The translations under genes and the position numbers were made by a program. 64,000 nt of DNA from Mycolicibacterium hassiacum DSM 44199 (GTDB taxonomy: Bacteria; Actinomycetota; Actinomycetes; Mycobacteriales; Mycobacteriaceae), in NCBI RefSeq assembly GCF_900603025.1, contig NZ_LR026975.1:3224001-3288000 (forward strand), in the 5' to 3' direction. Within the stretch, counting starts at the first letter, position 1. Each line of letters opens with the position of its first letter. Shown here one piece after another: positions 44,427 through 54,029 of this stretch. Below the pieces are notes generated by a model. The model did not search any database, had not been told where the DNA came from, and was given only the letters and a program-made list of their open reading frames with translations.

Positions 44427-45929
44427 TCAGCTTCCGGGCGGGATCAGCAGGTCCTGCCAGGTCCGCTCGCCGGCATTGTGGGCCAGATCGGCCTGGGTGT
44501 AGCTGCGGCCGTCCGGCCCGACATACTCTCCGGTCGCAGGATCGTATTCAGCCACCGCGATCGGCGGTGTCGCCGCCGGCGGCGGGTCGGCCGGCCCGGC
44601 CTGGTGCGCCACCGGCGCCGGTGCGGGATCCGGCAGTCCGGCCCCCGGCGCCGCCGGATCGCGCGGCGCCGGAACGCTCTGGCCCGACAGCGTGGCGTTG
44701 GGATCGCCCTTCCACGCGTAGCCGTCGTTGAGCGGCACGTACTCCTCGTCGCTCTCGCACAGCTTCGCCGTCGGGGCCCGCTTACCGGGCTTCTGCACAC
44801 ACGGGGTGTTGCGGGCACCGCGCACGTTGAACGGCGAGTCCTGCGGAATGCGGCAGTACAGGTCGCCCTCCGGCGCCGGCGGATAGTCCTCGTGCGCCGC
44901 CGACCGCCGCTGGCTGGGCGGCAGGAAACCGGTCTGGCACGCCGGCGGCAGGTTGAGGTTCAGGTTGAAGCTCAGGAAGGCACCCGGATAGTCGAGCTTG
45001 ACGTTGCGGTTGGCCACGCCGACCGCCTGGACGATCGCCGCACCCTGCGGCAACAACACCAGCAGCTGTTCGAGGTTGGGCTTGTACACCGCGGCCACCT
45101 CGGCGACCGAGGCCAGGTTCGCCATGATGACCGGCAGCGTCGGCCGCAGATCGTCGAACACCGCCCGTGCCTCGTCGACCGCGCCCGGCGCGGACGTCAG
45201 TATCGTCCGCACATCGCCGTCGTGGTCGCGCAGCTGACCGGTGACGTTCGCCAGGTTGCCGGCCCACGCGCGGATCGAATCCGCCGAGTTCGCCTGCGAA
45301 TCCAGCAGCGGCTTGGACTTGTCCACCAGCGTGGTCAACTCGTTGATGTTCGCCTGGGCGCCGATCGCCAGCTCGCTCGCGCCCTGCAGGAACCGGCTGA
45401 TCTCCGGCCCCAGCCCGCCGAACGCGATGTAGGCCTCGTCGATGGTGGTTTTGAGGTTGTCCTGCGGTATCGCCTTGAGCCCATTGTTGGTCGCGCTCAG
45501 CAGCGAGCTGATGTTGGGCGGCACCGACGCCTGCTGCCGCCGGATCACATCACCGTTCTTCAGCGGCGGCGCGTTCCCGCTCTCCGGCACCAGGTCGATG
45601 TACTGCTCGCCGATGGCCGAGACGCTGTGCACCTCGGCCCTGACGTCGGAGGGGATCTTGATGTCGGAGTCCAGCGACAGTTCGGCCACGACCCCGGTGT
45701 CGGTCAGCCCCACCGACTCGACGCGCCCGACCTCGTAGCCGCGGTAGGTGACGTTGCCGCGCGCGTTGAGCCCCCCGGACTCGGGCAGCTCGACGGTCAC
45801 GGTATAGCGGTTGATCCCGAACCACAGCGCGGGCACGTTCACCACGGAGAACGCGACGATACCGATACCGACCACCGCGATCACCGCGACGGTGATCAGC
45901 TGAATCCAGATTCGCCTTGTCAGTACCAT
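44427..45929 (-). CDS. mceF: Mce family protein MceF
   Basis: A 500-residue substrate-binding subunit of an Mce lipid importer, sixth in the A-F series. An N-terminal membrane anchor (LITVAVIAVVGIGIVAFSVV) is followed by the MCE domain (ELPESGGLNARGNVTYRGYE and VGRVESVGLTDTGVVAELSL, about residues 38-115) and a long helical region that makes the periplasmic needle. The tail is proline-rich. It is the last gene of the operon, one base after the MceE stop. No mce-associated (mas) genes follow; the terminator is directly downstream. Confidence 0.95.
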   Translation of the reverse strand: MVLTRRIWIQLITVAVIAVVGIGIVAFSVVNVPALWFGINRYTVTVELPESGGLNARGNVTYRGYEVGRVESVGLTDTGVVAELSLDSDIKIPSDVRAEVHSVSAIGEQYIDLVPESGNAPPLKNGDVIRRQQASVPPNISSLLSATNNGLKAIPQDNLKTTIDEAYIAFGGLGPEISRFLQGASELAIGAQANINELTTLVDKSKPLLDSQANSADSIRAWAGNLANVTGQLRDHDGDVRTILTSAPGAVDEARAVFDDLRPTLPVIMANLASVAEVAAVYKPNLEQLLVLLPQGAAIVQAVGVANRNVKLDYPGAFLSFNLNLNLPPACQTGFLPPSQRRSAAHEDYPPAPEGDLYCRIPQDSPFNVRGARNTPCVQKPGKRAPTAKLCESDEEYVPLNDGYAWKGDPNATLSGQSVPAPRDPAAPGAGLPDPAPAPVAHQAGPADPPPAATPPIAVAEYDPATGEYVGPDGRSYTQADLAHNAGERTWQDLLIPPGS

Positions 45930-45930
45930 C

Positions 45931-47091
45931 TCAGGGCCCCTGGTTGAAGTGGTACGGAACGACCAGCGGATTGCGGGCCGTGTACGGGCTGGGCATCTGA
46001 CCGATGGTGCGACCCCACTGCAGTTCCAGCTCGGTCAGCTCGCCCTCCAGGAAGGTGCCGGTGAACAGGCCGGCATCGATCCGGGACAGCGTCAGGTCGA
46101 CCACCGCGGTCAGGTTCGCGTAGTCGCCGCGCAGCCACTTGCTCAGCGTGGGCTTGGGGAACGGGAAGGTGGAGTAGAAGTCCAGCGACCGGGTGAGGTC
46201 CTGGCCGGAGTCGGCCAGCGCCTCCAGCACCGGACCGAGGTCCTTGAGCTCCTTGACCAGGTTCTCTTCGGTCTGGTTGATCGAATCCGCCACCAGCGCA
46301 CTGAACTTGCCGATCTTGTCGACGGCATCGGTCAGCACCTCCCGCTCCTCGCGCAGCACCTGCAGCGCCTCGGGCGCGGTCCTGAGCACCCGGTCGACCA
46401 CCGGACGCTGCTCGGCGAACTGGCCCATCAGGTTGTTCAGGCTCTCGGTGGCCGCGAGGATGTCGTCCTTCTGATCGTCGACGTAGGCGATGAAGGCGTC
46501 CAGTTCGCCGATCAAGGCGCGCAACTCATCGGCCCGTCCGTTCAGCGCACGGCTCAGCTCTCGGGTGATCTCACCCAGGTGCCCGATACCGCCGCCGTTG
46601 AGCACCAGCGCCAGCGCGCTGAGCGTCTCCTCGGTGGACGGATACGATTCGCCCCGCTCCAGCGGAATCCGCGATCCCTGCTGCAGTTTGCCCTGCGGCG
46701 GCTCGTCTTTGGGCGGCTCGAGCTCGACGTGCAGCGAACCGAGCAGGCTGGTCTGGCCCAGTTTCGCGGTCGAGTTGGCCGGCAGGTCGACGTCGCCGTT
46801 GAGCCGGATGGTCACCAGCGCGTGCCAGTCCTTGCGCTCGATCTTCGACACGCTGCCGACCTCGACGTCGTTCACCCGAACCCGGGAGTTGGGCTTGAGG
46901 TTCATCACCTCGGGCAGCTCCACCTCGATGGTGAAGGAGCCCGGCCCGTTGCCCTGGGTGCCCGGCAGCGCGAACCCGTTGATCCCGCGCCAGTTCGCGC
47001 AACCGGCCAGCACCAGGGTGGCGACCGCGAGGATCGCCACCAGCCGGCCCCGCACTCGGGGCACCGGGGGTGTCGGTGGTACCGGGATCAT
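45931..47091 (-). CDS. mceE: Mce family lipoprotein MceE
   Basis: A 386-residue lipoprotein member of the Mce complex. The signal sequence VAILAVATLVLAGCANW has a lipobox (LAGC) with the acylated cysteine at position 31. The MCE domain follows (TIEVELPEVMNLKPNSRVRV, NDVEVGSVSKIERKDWHALV). The helical part has several LxxLxxxL-type repeats. ATG overlaps the MceD stop by four bases. In characterised mycobacterial mce operons the fifth gene is always the lipoprotein, as here. Confidence 0.95.
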   Translation of the reverse strand: MIPVPPTPPVPRVRGRLVAILAVATLVLAGCANWRGINGFALPGTQGNGPGSFTIEVELPEVMNLKPNSRVRVNDVEVGSVSKIERKDWHALVTIRLNGDVDLPANSTAKLGQTSLLGSLHVELEPPKDEPPQGKLQQGSRIPLERGESYPSTEETLSALALVLNGGGIGHLGEITRELSRALNGRADELRALIGELDAFIAYVDDQKDDILAATESLNNLMGQFAEQRPVVDRVLRTAPEALQVLREEREVLTDAVDKIGKFSALVADSINQTEENLVKELKDLGPVLEALADSGQDLTRSLDFYSTFPFPKPTLSKWLRGDYANLTAVVDLTLSRIDAGLFTGTFLEGELTELELQWGRTIGQMPSPYTARNPLVVPYHFNQGP

Positions 47092-48500
47092 CGGCCACCT
47101 CCGTGCGGAACCATCATGCCCTCCAGACCTGCCCCGGGATCGGTGTGCACCGGGGTGAGCGGCGAGTCACCCGGATTCAGCGGGATCCGGTCGGCCGGCC
47201 GCGGCGGTACGAACGGCGGCTGGCCGTGGAACGGATCGGCCGGCTCACCGAACCGGGTGAAGATCTGGTTCGGCGGCGGCAACGGCGGCCGCGGATCATC
47301 GGGTTTCGCATCGGGTGGCGGCGGAATGTAGTCCGGTCGCAACCAGTCCTCGCTGTAGGTGATCTCGTTGGGCCGCGCCGTCGCGCCGACGAACGGGTTG
47401 ATGCCCAACGGGAAGAAGTTGTAGCTGCGGTTCTTGACGATCGGCGCCAGATACTGCACGCACAGTTTCGCCGCGTGCTCGGCGTTGAGCCGGGAAGCGG
47501 CCTGCACCGCGCCGCAGATGAACTGGATGGGATTGCCCATGTTGGCGAACGCCAACGCGCCGGTCAGTGCCCCCTGCGCGGGCTGGTAGATGTTGATGAA
47601 GTTCTGGAAGGCGTTGGGCGCCACATGCAGCAGCTGCTTCACGCCGTCGAGGTTCTCGATCAGGATGTCGGAGACCGCCGACAGCTTTTCCCCGGTGGTA
47701 CCCAGCGTTTCGCGGTTCTCCGCGACGAATGCCCGCACATCGTCGACCACCGCGGCCAGATCGCGCACCGCGGCGCCGACCTCGTTGGGGTCGTTGGCGA
47801 CCAACCGGGTGGTGGCGGCCAGGTTCTCGTTGAGCTGGCGCAGCGCCTGATCGCTGCTCTGCAACGCCTCCACCAGCATCGACAGATTGCGCAGGGTCGC
47901 GAACAGGCTCTTGCTGTTGTCACCGAGCGCGGACAACGCCTCCGACAGCTGGATCAGCGCCTCACGAATGTTGGCCCCCTGGCCGCGCAGGTTGTCGGCG
48001 GCGGTGTTGATCAGCGCCCCGAGCGTGCTGACCCCGCCGGGCTCGGTGGGCTGCAGGGTGTCGGCGAGCCGCTCCAACTGCACCCGGAACTCGTCCCACT
48101 CGACCGGCACCGCGGTGTTCTTCAGCTCGATCTCCGATCCCGGCTCCAGCGCGGGGCCGCTGGTGTAGGCCGGCACCAACTGGATCGCGCGGGCGGTCAC
48201 CAGCTGCGGCGACAGGATCACCGCCTTGGCGTCGGCGGGCACCTTGTAGTCGTCGTCGACGGTGAAGGTGATCTTGACGTCGTTCGGCCGCGGCTCGATC
48301 TTGGTGATCCTGCCGACCGGAACGCCGAGGATCACGACGTCATCGCCTTCGTAGATGCCGTTGCTGTTCTCGAAATACGCGACCAGCGTGTAGGTGCCGA
48401 CGTTGCGGCCCAGACTGACCAGGACGCCCGCGCCGACCAGCAGCGCCACCAGCGCGGCGGCCAGACCGATCCGCAGCGGCCGCGAGTTCAGCACGTTCAT
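47088..48500 (-). CDS. mceD: Mce family protein MceD
   Basis: A 470-residue Mce protein. The anchor helix is LRIGLAAALVALLVGAGVLV. The MCE domain (about residues 38-115) includes AYFENSNGIYEGDDVVILGV and PVGRITKIEPRPNDVKITFT. A long helical segment and a proline-rich C terminus (PPPDAKPDDPRPPLPPPNQI) follow. Its ATG overlaps the MceC stop by four bases, so stoichiometric translation with MceC is likely. Confidence 0.95.
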   Translation of the reverse strand: MNVLNSRPLRIGLAAALVALLVGAGVLVSLGRNVGTYTLVAYFENSNGIYEGDDVVILGVPVGRITKIEPRPNDVKITFTVDDDYKVPADAKAVILSPQLVTARAIQLVPAYTSGPALEPGSEIELKNTAVPVEWDEFRVQLERLADTLQPTEPGGVSTLGALINTAADNLRGQGANIREALIQLSEALSALGDNSKSLFATLRNLSMLVEALQSSDQALRQLNENLAATTRLVANDPNEVGAAVRDLAAVVDDVRAFVAENRETLGTTGEKLSAVSDILIENLDGVKQLLHVAPNAFQNFINIYQPAQGALTGALAFANMGNPIQFICGAVQAASRLNAEHAAKLCVQYLAPIVKNRSYNFFPLGINPFVGATARPNEITYSEDWLRPDYIPPPPDAKPDDPRPPLPPPNQIFTRFGEPADPFHGQPPFVPPRPADRIPLNPGDSPLTPVHTDPGAGLEGMMVPHGGGR

Positions 48501-49870
48501 CGGCCTTCCCCTTCACTGGACCCTTGACCATGCGGGGTCGGTTCACCGGGCGCCGGAAGCCGCACCGGCGTCGGCGGAACCGGGGTGGACTCCTGCCCCG
48601 GCGGCGACTGCGCCGGCGGCCCGGGCGGCGGTCCACCGGGTGGCGGCGCCGGCAGCGGTTCGCGGTACGGATAGCAACCCGGGCCGGGCAGCGGAATCCC
48701 GGGCGGACCGCACGGCCGGTCGCCGGGATTGCCGGTGATGGCGTCGGGGATCGTCATCCGCGGTTCGCCACCCTGGCCGGTCCGCGGGAACGGCGTCGGC
48801 AGCGCCGGGGTGCCCGGCTGGCCGACCTGCGGATCGTGCAACTCGGTGGGCAGCAGCACATTCGGGTCGAGGCCGAGGTCGGAGAACGCGGCCTCGACGA
48901 ACGGCTGCACGAACTGACCCGGCAGCAGGTTCACCACGTAGGCCTTGAAGAACGGTCCGGAACCGACCGACTCGCCGAGGCCGAGCGCATAGCGGTTGAG
49001 CCCCTCCACCGCGGCCTTGACGTCGTCGCGGTGGTTGTCCACGATGGCGAGCACGCCGTTGAGCTTCTCCAGCGCGGGTTTGAGCTCGGTGCGGTTCTCG
49101 TCGACGAACGCCTTCAGCTGCGCGCTGAGCGCCGAAAGCTGGCCGAAGAAGCTGTCCAGTGCGGCGCTCTGGCTCTGCAGGGCCACCAGCAGCTGGTTGG
49201 TGTCGTTCACCAGGCCGACGATCTTGTCCTTGCGTTCGGCGAGCACGCCCGTCACCTTGTCGGCGTTCTTGAGCAGCCCGCGCAGATCCTCGTCGCGCTC
49301 GGCCAGCACCTTGGCGAACCGGCTCACCCCGTCCACCGCGGCGCGGACATCCGGCGGTGTCTCGGCGAATGTCTCGGCCAGCGTGCGCAACGAGTCGGAC
49401 AGCTGATCGGTGTCCAGCCCGCTGACGATCGCGGTGAGGTCACCGATCGCGTCCGGAAGCTGATAGGCGGAGGTGGTGCGCTCCAACGGGATCGGGCCGG
49501 TCTGCCAACCGTCCCCGCGCGGGGTGACCTCGAGGACCTTGGCCCCCAGCGCGCTGTTGGTCTTCACCGCGGCCTCGCTGCGGTCGCCGATCCGGATGTC
49601 GTCGCGCACCTTGAAGGTGACCAGCACCTTGGCGCCGTCGAGCTTGATGCTCTGCACCTTGCCGGCCTTCACGCCGCTCACCCGGACATCGGCGTCCGAG
49701 CGCAGCCCGCCGGCCTCGGCGAAGTAGGCCGAGTAGGTCCTGCCCGCCGACAGGCCGGGCAGTTTGTCGTAGTTGATCGCCCCCAACGCGACCGCGACGA
49801 ACGTCACCGCGCCGATGACGCCGATGATCAAGGGGTTTCGTTCCTGGAAGGATTTCACCGCGGCGTGCAC
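48497..49870 (-). CDS. mceC: Mce family protein MceC
   Basis: A 457-residue Mce protein with an N-terminal anchor (NPLIIGVIGAVTFVAVALGA) and an MCE domain (AYFAEAGGLRSDADVRVSGV, KAGKVQSIKLDGAKVLVTFK). Helices and a markedly Pro/Gly-rich tail (PAPPPGGPPPGPPAQSPPGQ) follow. The start overlaps the MceB stop by 16 bases. The proline-rich tail may reach through the cell wall. Confidence 0.95.
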   Translation of the reverse strand: MHAAVKSFQERNPLIIGVIGAVTFVAVALGAINYDKLPGLSAGRTYSAYFAEAGGLRSDADVRVSGVKAGKVQSIKLDGAKVLVTFKVRDDIRIGDRSEAAVKTNSALGAKVLEVTPRGDGWQTGPIPLERTTSAYQLPDAIGDLTAIVSGLDTDQLSDSLRTLAETFAETPPDVRAAVDGVSRFAKVLAERDEDLRGLLKNADKVTGVLAERKDKIVGLVNDTNQLLVALQSQSAALDSFFGQLSALSAQLKAFVDENRTELKPALEKLNGVLAIVDNHRDDVKAAVEGLNRYALGLGESVGSGPFFKAYVVNLLPGQFVQPFVEAAFSDLGLDPNVLLPTELHDPQVGQPGTPALPTPFPRTGQGGEPRMTIPDAITGNPGDRPCGPPGIPLPGPGCYPYREPLPAPPPGGPPPGPPAQSPPGQESTPVPPTPVRLPAPGEPTPHGQGSSEGEGR

Positions 49871-50883
49871 CTTCCCGAGTCCTGGCCGGCCAGCTTCACG
49901 TAGACCGGCTGGCCGCCTTTGCCGTTGAGCTTGAGCACGATGTCACACAGGTAGAAGGTGAAGTAGTCGCCGTAGATGCCCTGGCGGTTGAGGATCCGGT
50001 AGGCCTCGGGCAGGCTGTCGAGCAGGTTGTTGACGTAATCGGCATCGGCCACGACGATCCCGGCCACCCGGTCCACCTCGCGCACCACCTTCTGGATCGC
50101 GGGCCGGCTCTCGGCCAACAGATCGGCCACCGACCCCGCGGCCTCACCGGCGTAGGCGACGCCGTTGGCGATGTCCTGTTTGCGTTGCCGCAGCGCGGCG
50201 ACCAGGTCGGTCAGCGCATCCGCGGCCTTGCCCAGTTGATCGTGCTGGTCCCCGAGCGAAGCGAGGACGGTGTTGAGGTTCGTGATGACCTCGCCGATCA
50301 ACCGATCACGGTCGGCCAGGGTGTGGGTCAGCGTGGCCGTGTGGCTCAGGAACGAGCTGATCGTCGCGCCCTGACCCTGCAGTGCCGCCATCAGTTCGCC
50401 GGTCAGGATGTTCACGTCGTTGGGGTCGAGCGTGTTGAACAGCGGCCGGAACCCGCCGATCAGCGCGTCCAGATCCAGGGCCGGTGCGGTGTTGGTCAGC
50501 GGGATCGTCTGGCCCGGCTCCAGCCGGCGGGACCCGCCCGGGCCCTCCTCCAGACCCAGGAACCGGTCACCGACCAGGTTGTCGTACTTGACCACCGCCC
50601 GGGTGCCCTCGGTCAGCACCACCGAGTCGTCGATGGCGAAGTCCACCACGACGGTGCCGTCGTCCTGCACCCGGGTGTCCTTCACCTTGCCGACCTCGAC
50701 CCCGGCGATGCGCACGAAGTTGCCGGCCTGCAACCCGGAGACGTCGGTGAACACGGCCTTGTAGCCGGTCTGGCCGGTGAACCGGATCTCGCCGAACTCG
50801 AAGACCATGAGGATCCAGGCCAGGGTGCACGCGAGGACGAACACCCCGATGCGGATGAGGTTGCCGCGCAAGCTACCCATCAT
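49855..50883 (-). CDS. mceB: Mce family protein MceB
   Basis: A 342-residue Mce protein, the shortest of the six, with anchor IRIGVFVLACTLAWILMVFE and MCE domain AVFTDVSGLQAGNFVRIAGV, then EVGKVKDTRVQDDGTVVVDF. The helical region is followed by a short cysteine-containing tail (FYLCDIVLKLNG, DSGRCTPR), typical of MceB. It starts at the first of two ATGs, 52 bases after the MceA stop, the widest gap within the mce series. Confidence 0.95.
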   Translation of the reverse strand: MMGSLRGNLIRIGVFVLACTLAWILMVFEFGEIRFTGQTGYKAVFTDVSGLQAGNFVRIAGVEVGKVKDTRVQDDGTVVVDFAIDDSVVLTEGTRAVVKYDNLVGDRFLGLEEGPGGSRRLEPGQTIPLTNTAPALDLDALIGGFRPLFNTLDPNDVNILTGELMAALQGQGATISSFLSHTATLTHTLADRDRLIGEVITNLNTVLASLGDQHDQLGKAADALTDLVAALRQRKQDIANGVAYAGEAAGSVADLLAESRPAIQKVVREVDRVAGIVVADADYVNNLLDSLPEAYRILNRQGIYGDYFTFYLCDIVLKLNGKGGQPVYVKLAGQDSGRCTPR

Positions 50884-50935
50884 GGCTGTGGTCCTTCATG
50901 TCTGATGTGTCGGTCAGCTTCTTCATCGCGATCGG

Positions 50936-52399
50936 TCACGGTGACGGGGTGACGGGCCCGGGCGGTATCGGCACCGAGGGCACCGGTTGCACCTGCGCCG
51001 GATGCGCCGGCAGGAACGGTTCCTCACCGGGTCGCGGCCCCGGCTCCTTCGGTGCGCCCGGGGGCGGCGCCGGCGGCAGACCCGGGTAGAGCGGGGTGCC
51101 GTCCGGCGCGTACTGCGGCGCACCGTAGGGCGGCGCACCCGGATACGGCACCGGGCCGGGCGCGCTCGGGCCGATCAGGTTGATGGTGGGTGCCTGCGGG
51201 TTGGCCCGGGTCCACGGGAAGAAGTTCGCGTAGCCCGGGAACCCGATACCCGGATTCGGCCGCACGTCGATGCCGATGCCCCACCCGGTGTTGGTGACCA
51301 GGTAGCGCTGCGGCCAGTTCTGCGCGACATCGGGCAGCGAGCCACAGCTGGGCTTCCCGCCCGGGCCGCCGCGCGCCCCGATGATCGGCAGATGCTGCGG
51401 GTACTTGTACATGTCGTCGCCGAGCAGCAGCGCAACATCGAGGATCACGGCCTTGCCGTTGTATCCGCCGGCCACATCGGCGAACCCGAAGTCGATGACG
51501 TTCTTGCCGCCGACGATCGTGCAGGTCAGCGTCGGCTGGTATTTCATCAGCAGGCTGGTGGTGGATTCCAGCGCGTTCACCGTGCGGACGAGGTTGTCCT
51601 TCGACGGGCCGAGCGCATCGATACCGCTGGTGGCCAGTCCGGACAGGCCGAGCAGCAGCGCGTCGACCTGTTTCTCGTGCTCGCTGATGGTCTCGCTGGT
51701 GGTGCTCACCGCGTCGAGCACCTTGACGATGTCCTGCGCGGCATCGCCGTAGGCGTCGGCGAATCCCTTGAACGACCGCCAGTCCTCGCGGATGGTCTCG
51801 GCGCGCGGATTGAGTTGCGCGAGAACCTCATTGCTGGCGCTGATGGCCTCGCCGAGCGTCTCACCCTTGCCGCGCAGGCCCTCCGCGAACGCCGACAGAA
51901 TCGCGTTGAGCTTCATCGTGTCGACCTGTTTGAGGATGTCGACGAGGTTCTCGAAGATCGTGTTGACCTCGGTGGCGACGTTGCGTGCCCGCAACTGCGC
52001 CCCCGCCGAGATCCGTTGCGAACTCGGGTTCTCCGGGACGATCAGTTCGACGTACTTGGCTCCGAACGCGGTCGTCGCCTTGATCTCGGCTTCGACGTTG
52101 GCCGGGATGTACTTGACCTGACTCTTGTCGATGTCGAGCTGCAGGCTCGCGGTGGACTCGTCGGGCTGGACCTTGGCGACCCTGCCGACCTGAACGCCGC
52201 GCAGTTTGACGGGGTTGCCGGGGTCCATGATCAGACCGGACCGGTCCGCCTTGAGCGTGACCGGAACCCAGCTGCGAAAGCTTTCCGTGAAGAACATCAG
52301 GTCGACCGCGACCGCGATCGCGGCGACGATGAGCACGAAGAGCGTCCACCAGCCCGGGTGCAGACGCGTTTCCCCCGCTCGCAGTTTTCTTCTCGCCAT
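50936..52399 (-). CDS. mceA: Mce family protein MceA
   Basis: A 487-residue Mce protein. The anchor is GWWTLFVLIVAAIAVAVDLM. The MCE domain carries TLKADRSGLIMDPGNPVKLR and GVQVGRVAKVQPDESTASLQ. After the helical part comes a cysteine-containing region (LTCTIVGGKNVIDF, KPSCGSLPDVAQNWPQR) and a proline-rich C terminus. ATG at 52399 lies six bases after the YrbEB stop. The sequence does not decide which numbered mce family this operon belongs to. Confidence 0.94.
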   Translation of the reverse strand: MARRKLRAGETRLHPGWWTLFVLIVAAIAVAVDLMFFTESFRSWVPVTLKADRSGLIMDPGNPVKLRGVQVGRVAKVQPDESTASLQLDIDKSQVKYIPANVEAEIKATTAFGAKYVELIVPENPSSQRISAGAQLRARNVATEVNTIFENLVDILKQVDTMKLNAILSAFAEGLRGKGETLGEAISASNEVLAQLNPRAETIREDWRSFKGFADAYGDAAQDIVKVLDAVSTTSETISEHEKQVDALLLGLSGLATSGIDALGPSKDNLVRTVNALESTTSLLMKYQPTLTCTIVGGKNVIDFGFADVAGGYNGKAVILDVALLLGDDMYKYPQHLPIIGARGGPGGKPSCGSLPDVAQNWPQRYLVTNTGWGIGIDVRPNPGIGFPGYANFFPWTRANPQAPTINLIGPSAPGPVPYPGAPPYGAPQYAPDGTPLYPGLPPAPPPGAPKEPGPRPGEEPFLPAHPAQVQPVPSVPIPPGPVTPSP

Positions 52400-52404
52400 C
52401 CTCG

Positions 52405-53256
52405 TTACCCCGAGATGTTCAGGCCGGCTCGCTGTCCGTACACGCCCAGGGCGACGAACAGCAGGATCATGATCACGGCGACAAGCGAGGCACGCACCGC
52501 CCGGCCGACCGCGGAGCCGACGCCGGACGGCCCACCGCTGGCGGTGTAGCCGTAGTAGGTGTGGATCAGCATCACCACGGTCGCCATGAAGACCGCCTGC
52601 AGGAGCGCGAACGCCACGTCTCTCGGCTGCAGGAAGGTGTTGAAGTAGTGGTCGTAGACGCCGGTCGACTGTCCGTAGGACACGATGGTGCCCAGCCGGG
52701 TGGCACCCCAGGCGGCGATCATGCCGAAGCAGTACATCGGGACCGACAACAGCACCCCGGCCACCAATCGGGTGGAGCACAGGTACGGGATGCTGCGCAC
52801 CCCGATGACCTCCAGCGCGTCGATCTCCTCGTTGATGCGCATGGCGCCCAGCTGAGCCGTCGCGCCGGCGCCGATCGTCGCCGCCATCGCGATGCCGACG
52901 ATGACCGGCCCGGCCAGCCGGGTGTTGACGTAGGCGGAGGCGAACCCGGTCAGCGCCTCGATGCCGATGCTGGCCAGCGTGCCGAACACCTGGACCGCCA
53001 CCAGCGAGCCCACCTGGGAGCTGAGGAAGCCGACCACGACGATGGTGCCGCCGATCAGCGCCATGGCCCCGACGCCGAGACTCATCTGGGCGATCTGGCG
53101 CAGCAGCTCCACCTTGTAGTTCACCCAGACGTCCTTGGTGCCGACCAGGGTCTTGGCATAGAACTGGACCTGCTCGCCGATCTGGTTCCACGCGTTGACG
53201 ATCGGCCGGGCCCGGTGCTGTACCCGGGGCAGCACGGCGCGGGCGGGGGCGCTCAC
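52405..53256 (-). CDS. yrbEB: YrbEB, MlaE-type permease subunit
   Basis: A 283-residue integral membrane permease of the MlaE/YrbE family, second of the pair that forms the membrane channel of the Mce importer. It has about five membrane helices. The family signature is AQLGAMRINEEIDALEVIGV followed by RSIPYLCSTRLVAG, containing the EExDAxxxxG cytoplasmic coupling motif that contacts the ATPase. GTG at 53256 overlaps the YrbEA stop by four bases. Confidence 0.95.
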   Translation of the reverse strand: MSAPARAVLPRVQHRARPIVNAWNQIGEQVQFYAKTLVGTKDVWVNYKVELLRQIAQMSLGVGAMALIGGTIVVVGFLSSQVGSLVAVQVFGTLASIGIEALTGFASAYVNTRLAGPVIVGIAMAATIGAGATAQLGAMRINEEIDALEVIGVRSIPYLCSTRLVAGVLLSVPMYCFGMIAAWGATRLGTIVSYGQSTGVYDHYFNTFLQPRDVAFALLQAVFMATVVMLIHTYYGYTASGGPSGVGSAVGRAVRASLVAVIMILLFVALGVYGQRAGLNISG

Positions 53257-54029
53257 AGTGTCGCCTTCGCGCCGACGATCGTGGTGATCGTGCTGACCAG
53301 GAACAGGGTGATGAACGTGAACACCACCGTCTCGTTCACCGCGTTACCCACCCCCTGCGGACCACCGCCCACCGACAGGCCCTTGTAGCAGGCGATCAGC
53401 CCCGCGAAGAATCCGAACAACAGCGCCTTCGACAGCGCGATGATCAACTCGGGAATGCCGACCAGCAACGTCAGGCTCGCGATGTAGGCGCCGGGGTTGA
53501 CGCCCTGCACGTAGACCGAGAACAGGAAGCCGAAGAACAGCCCGACCACGATCACCAGCGAGGTGAGCATGGTCGCGACCAGGGTGGCGGCCAGCACCCG
53601 TGGGACGACCAGACGGTGCACCGGGTTGAGACCGAGCACCCGCATCGCGTCGATCTCCTCGCGGATGGTGCGGGAACCGAGGTCGGCGCACATGGCCGTG
53701 GCCCCGGCGCCGGAGATCACCAGCACGGTGACGACCGGCCCGATATAGAGCACCGCGCCCAGCGCGGCCCCGGCGCCCGAGGCGTCGGCCGCCCCCACCT
53801 CGATGATCAACAGGTTGAGCAGGAACACCGTCAGGCACAGGAACGGGATCGTCATCAGGATGGTCGGCACCAGCGACACCCGGGTGACGAACCAGGTCTG
53901 CTCGATGAACTCCCGGAACGCGAACGGCGGTTTGAACATGAGCACGATCGCGTCCAGCGACATCGCGAAGAAGTCGCCAAGGTAGCGCAGCGGCTTGACG
54001 TAGTCCCGCCGCTTGGTGGTCGCGGCCAT
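53253..54029 (-). CDS. yrbEA: YrbEA, MlaE-type permease subunit
   Basis: A 258-residue MlaE-family permease, first core gene of the operon. It begins with a cytoplasmic segment and FREFIEQTWFVTRVSLVPTI, then hydrophobic helices. The coupling motif is GSRTIREEIDAMRVLGLNPV. Together with YrbEB it would pass lipid across the inner membrane, powered by an ATPase (MceG) that is not encoded in this window. The ATG at 54029 shares a base with the stop of a possible 43-residue leader frame. Confidence 0.95.
   Translation of the reverse strand: MAATTKRRDYVKPLRYLGDFFAMSLDAIVLMFKPPFAFREFIEQTWFVTRVSLVPTILMTIPFLCLTVFLLNLLIIEVGAADASGAGAALGAVLYIGPVVTVLVISGAGATAMCADLGSRTIREEIDAMRVLGLNPVHRLVVPRVLAATLVATMLTSLVIVVGLFFGFLFSVYVQGVNPGAYIASLTLLVGIPELIIALSKALLFGFFAGLIACYKGLSVGGGPQGVGNAVNETVVFTFITLFLVSTITTIVGAKATL

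Noticed and set aside
47070..48527. 485-codon + frame opposite mceD, and similar ones opposite mceC, mceE and mceF
   Set aside because: These are antisense shadows typical of high-GC DNA. The minus-strand frames match Mce proteins throughout.
50936..53191. 751-codon minus frame covering yrbEB and mceA
   Set aside because: Only the part from ATG 52399 is MceA. Upstream codons are another frame of yrbEB.
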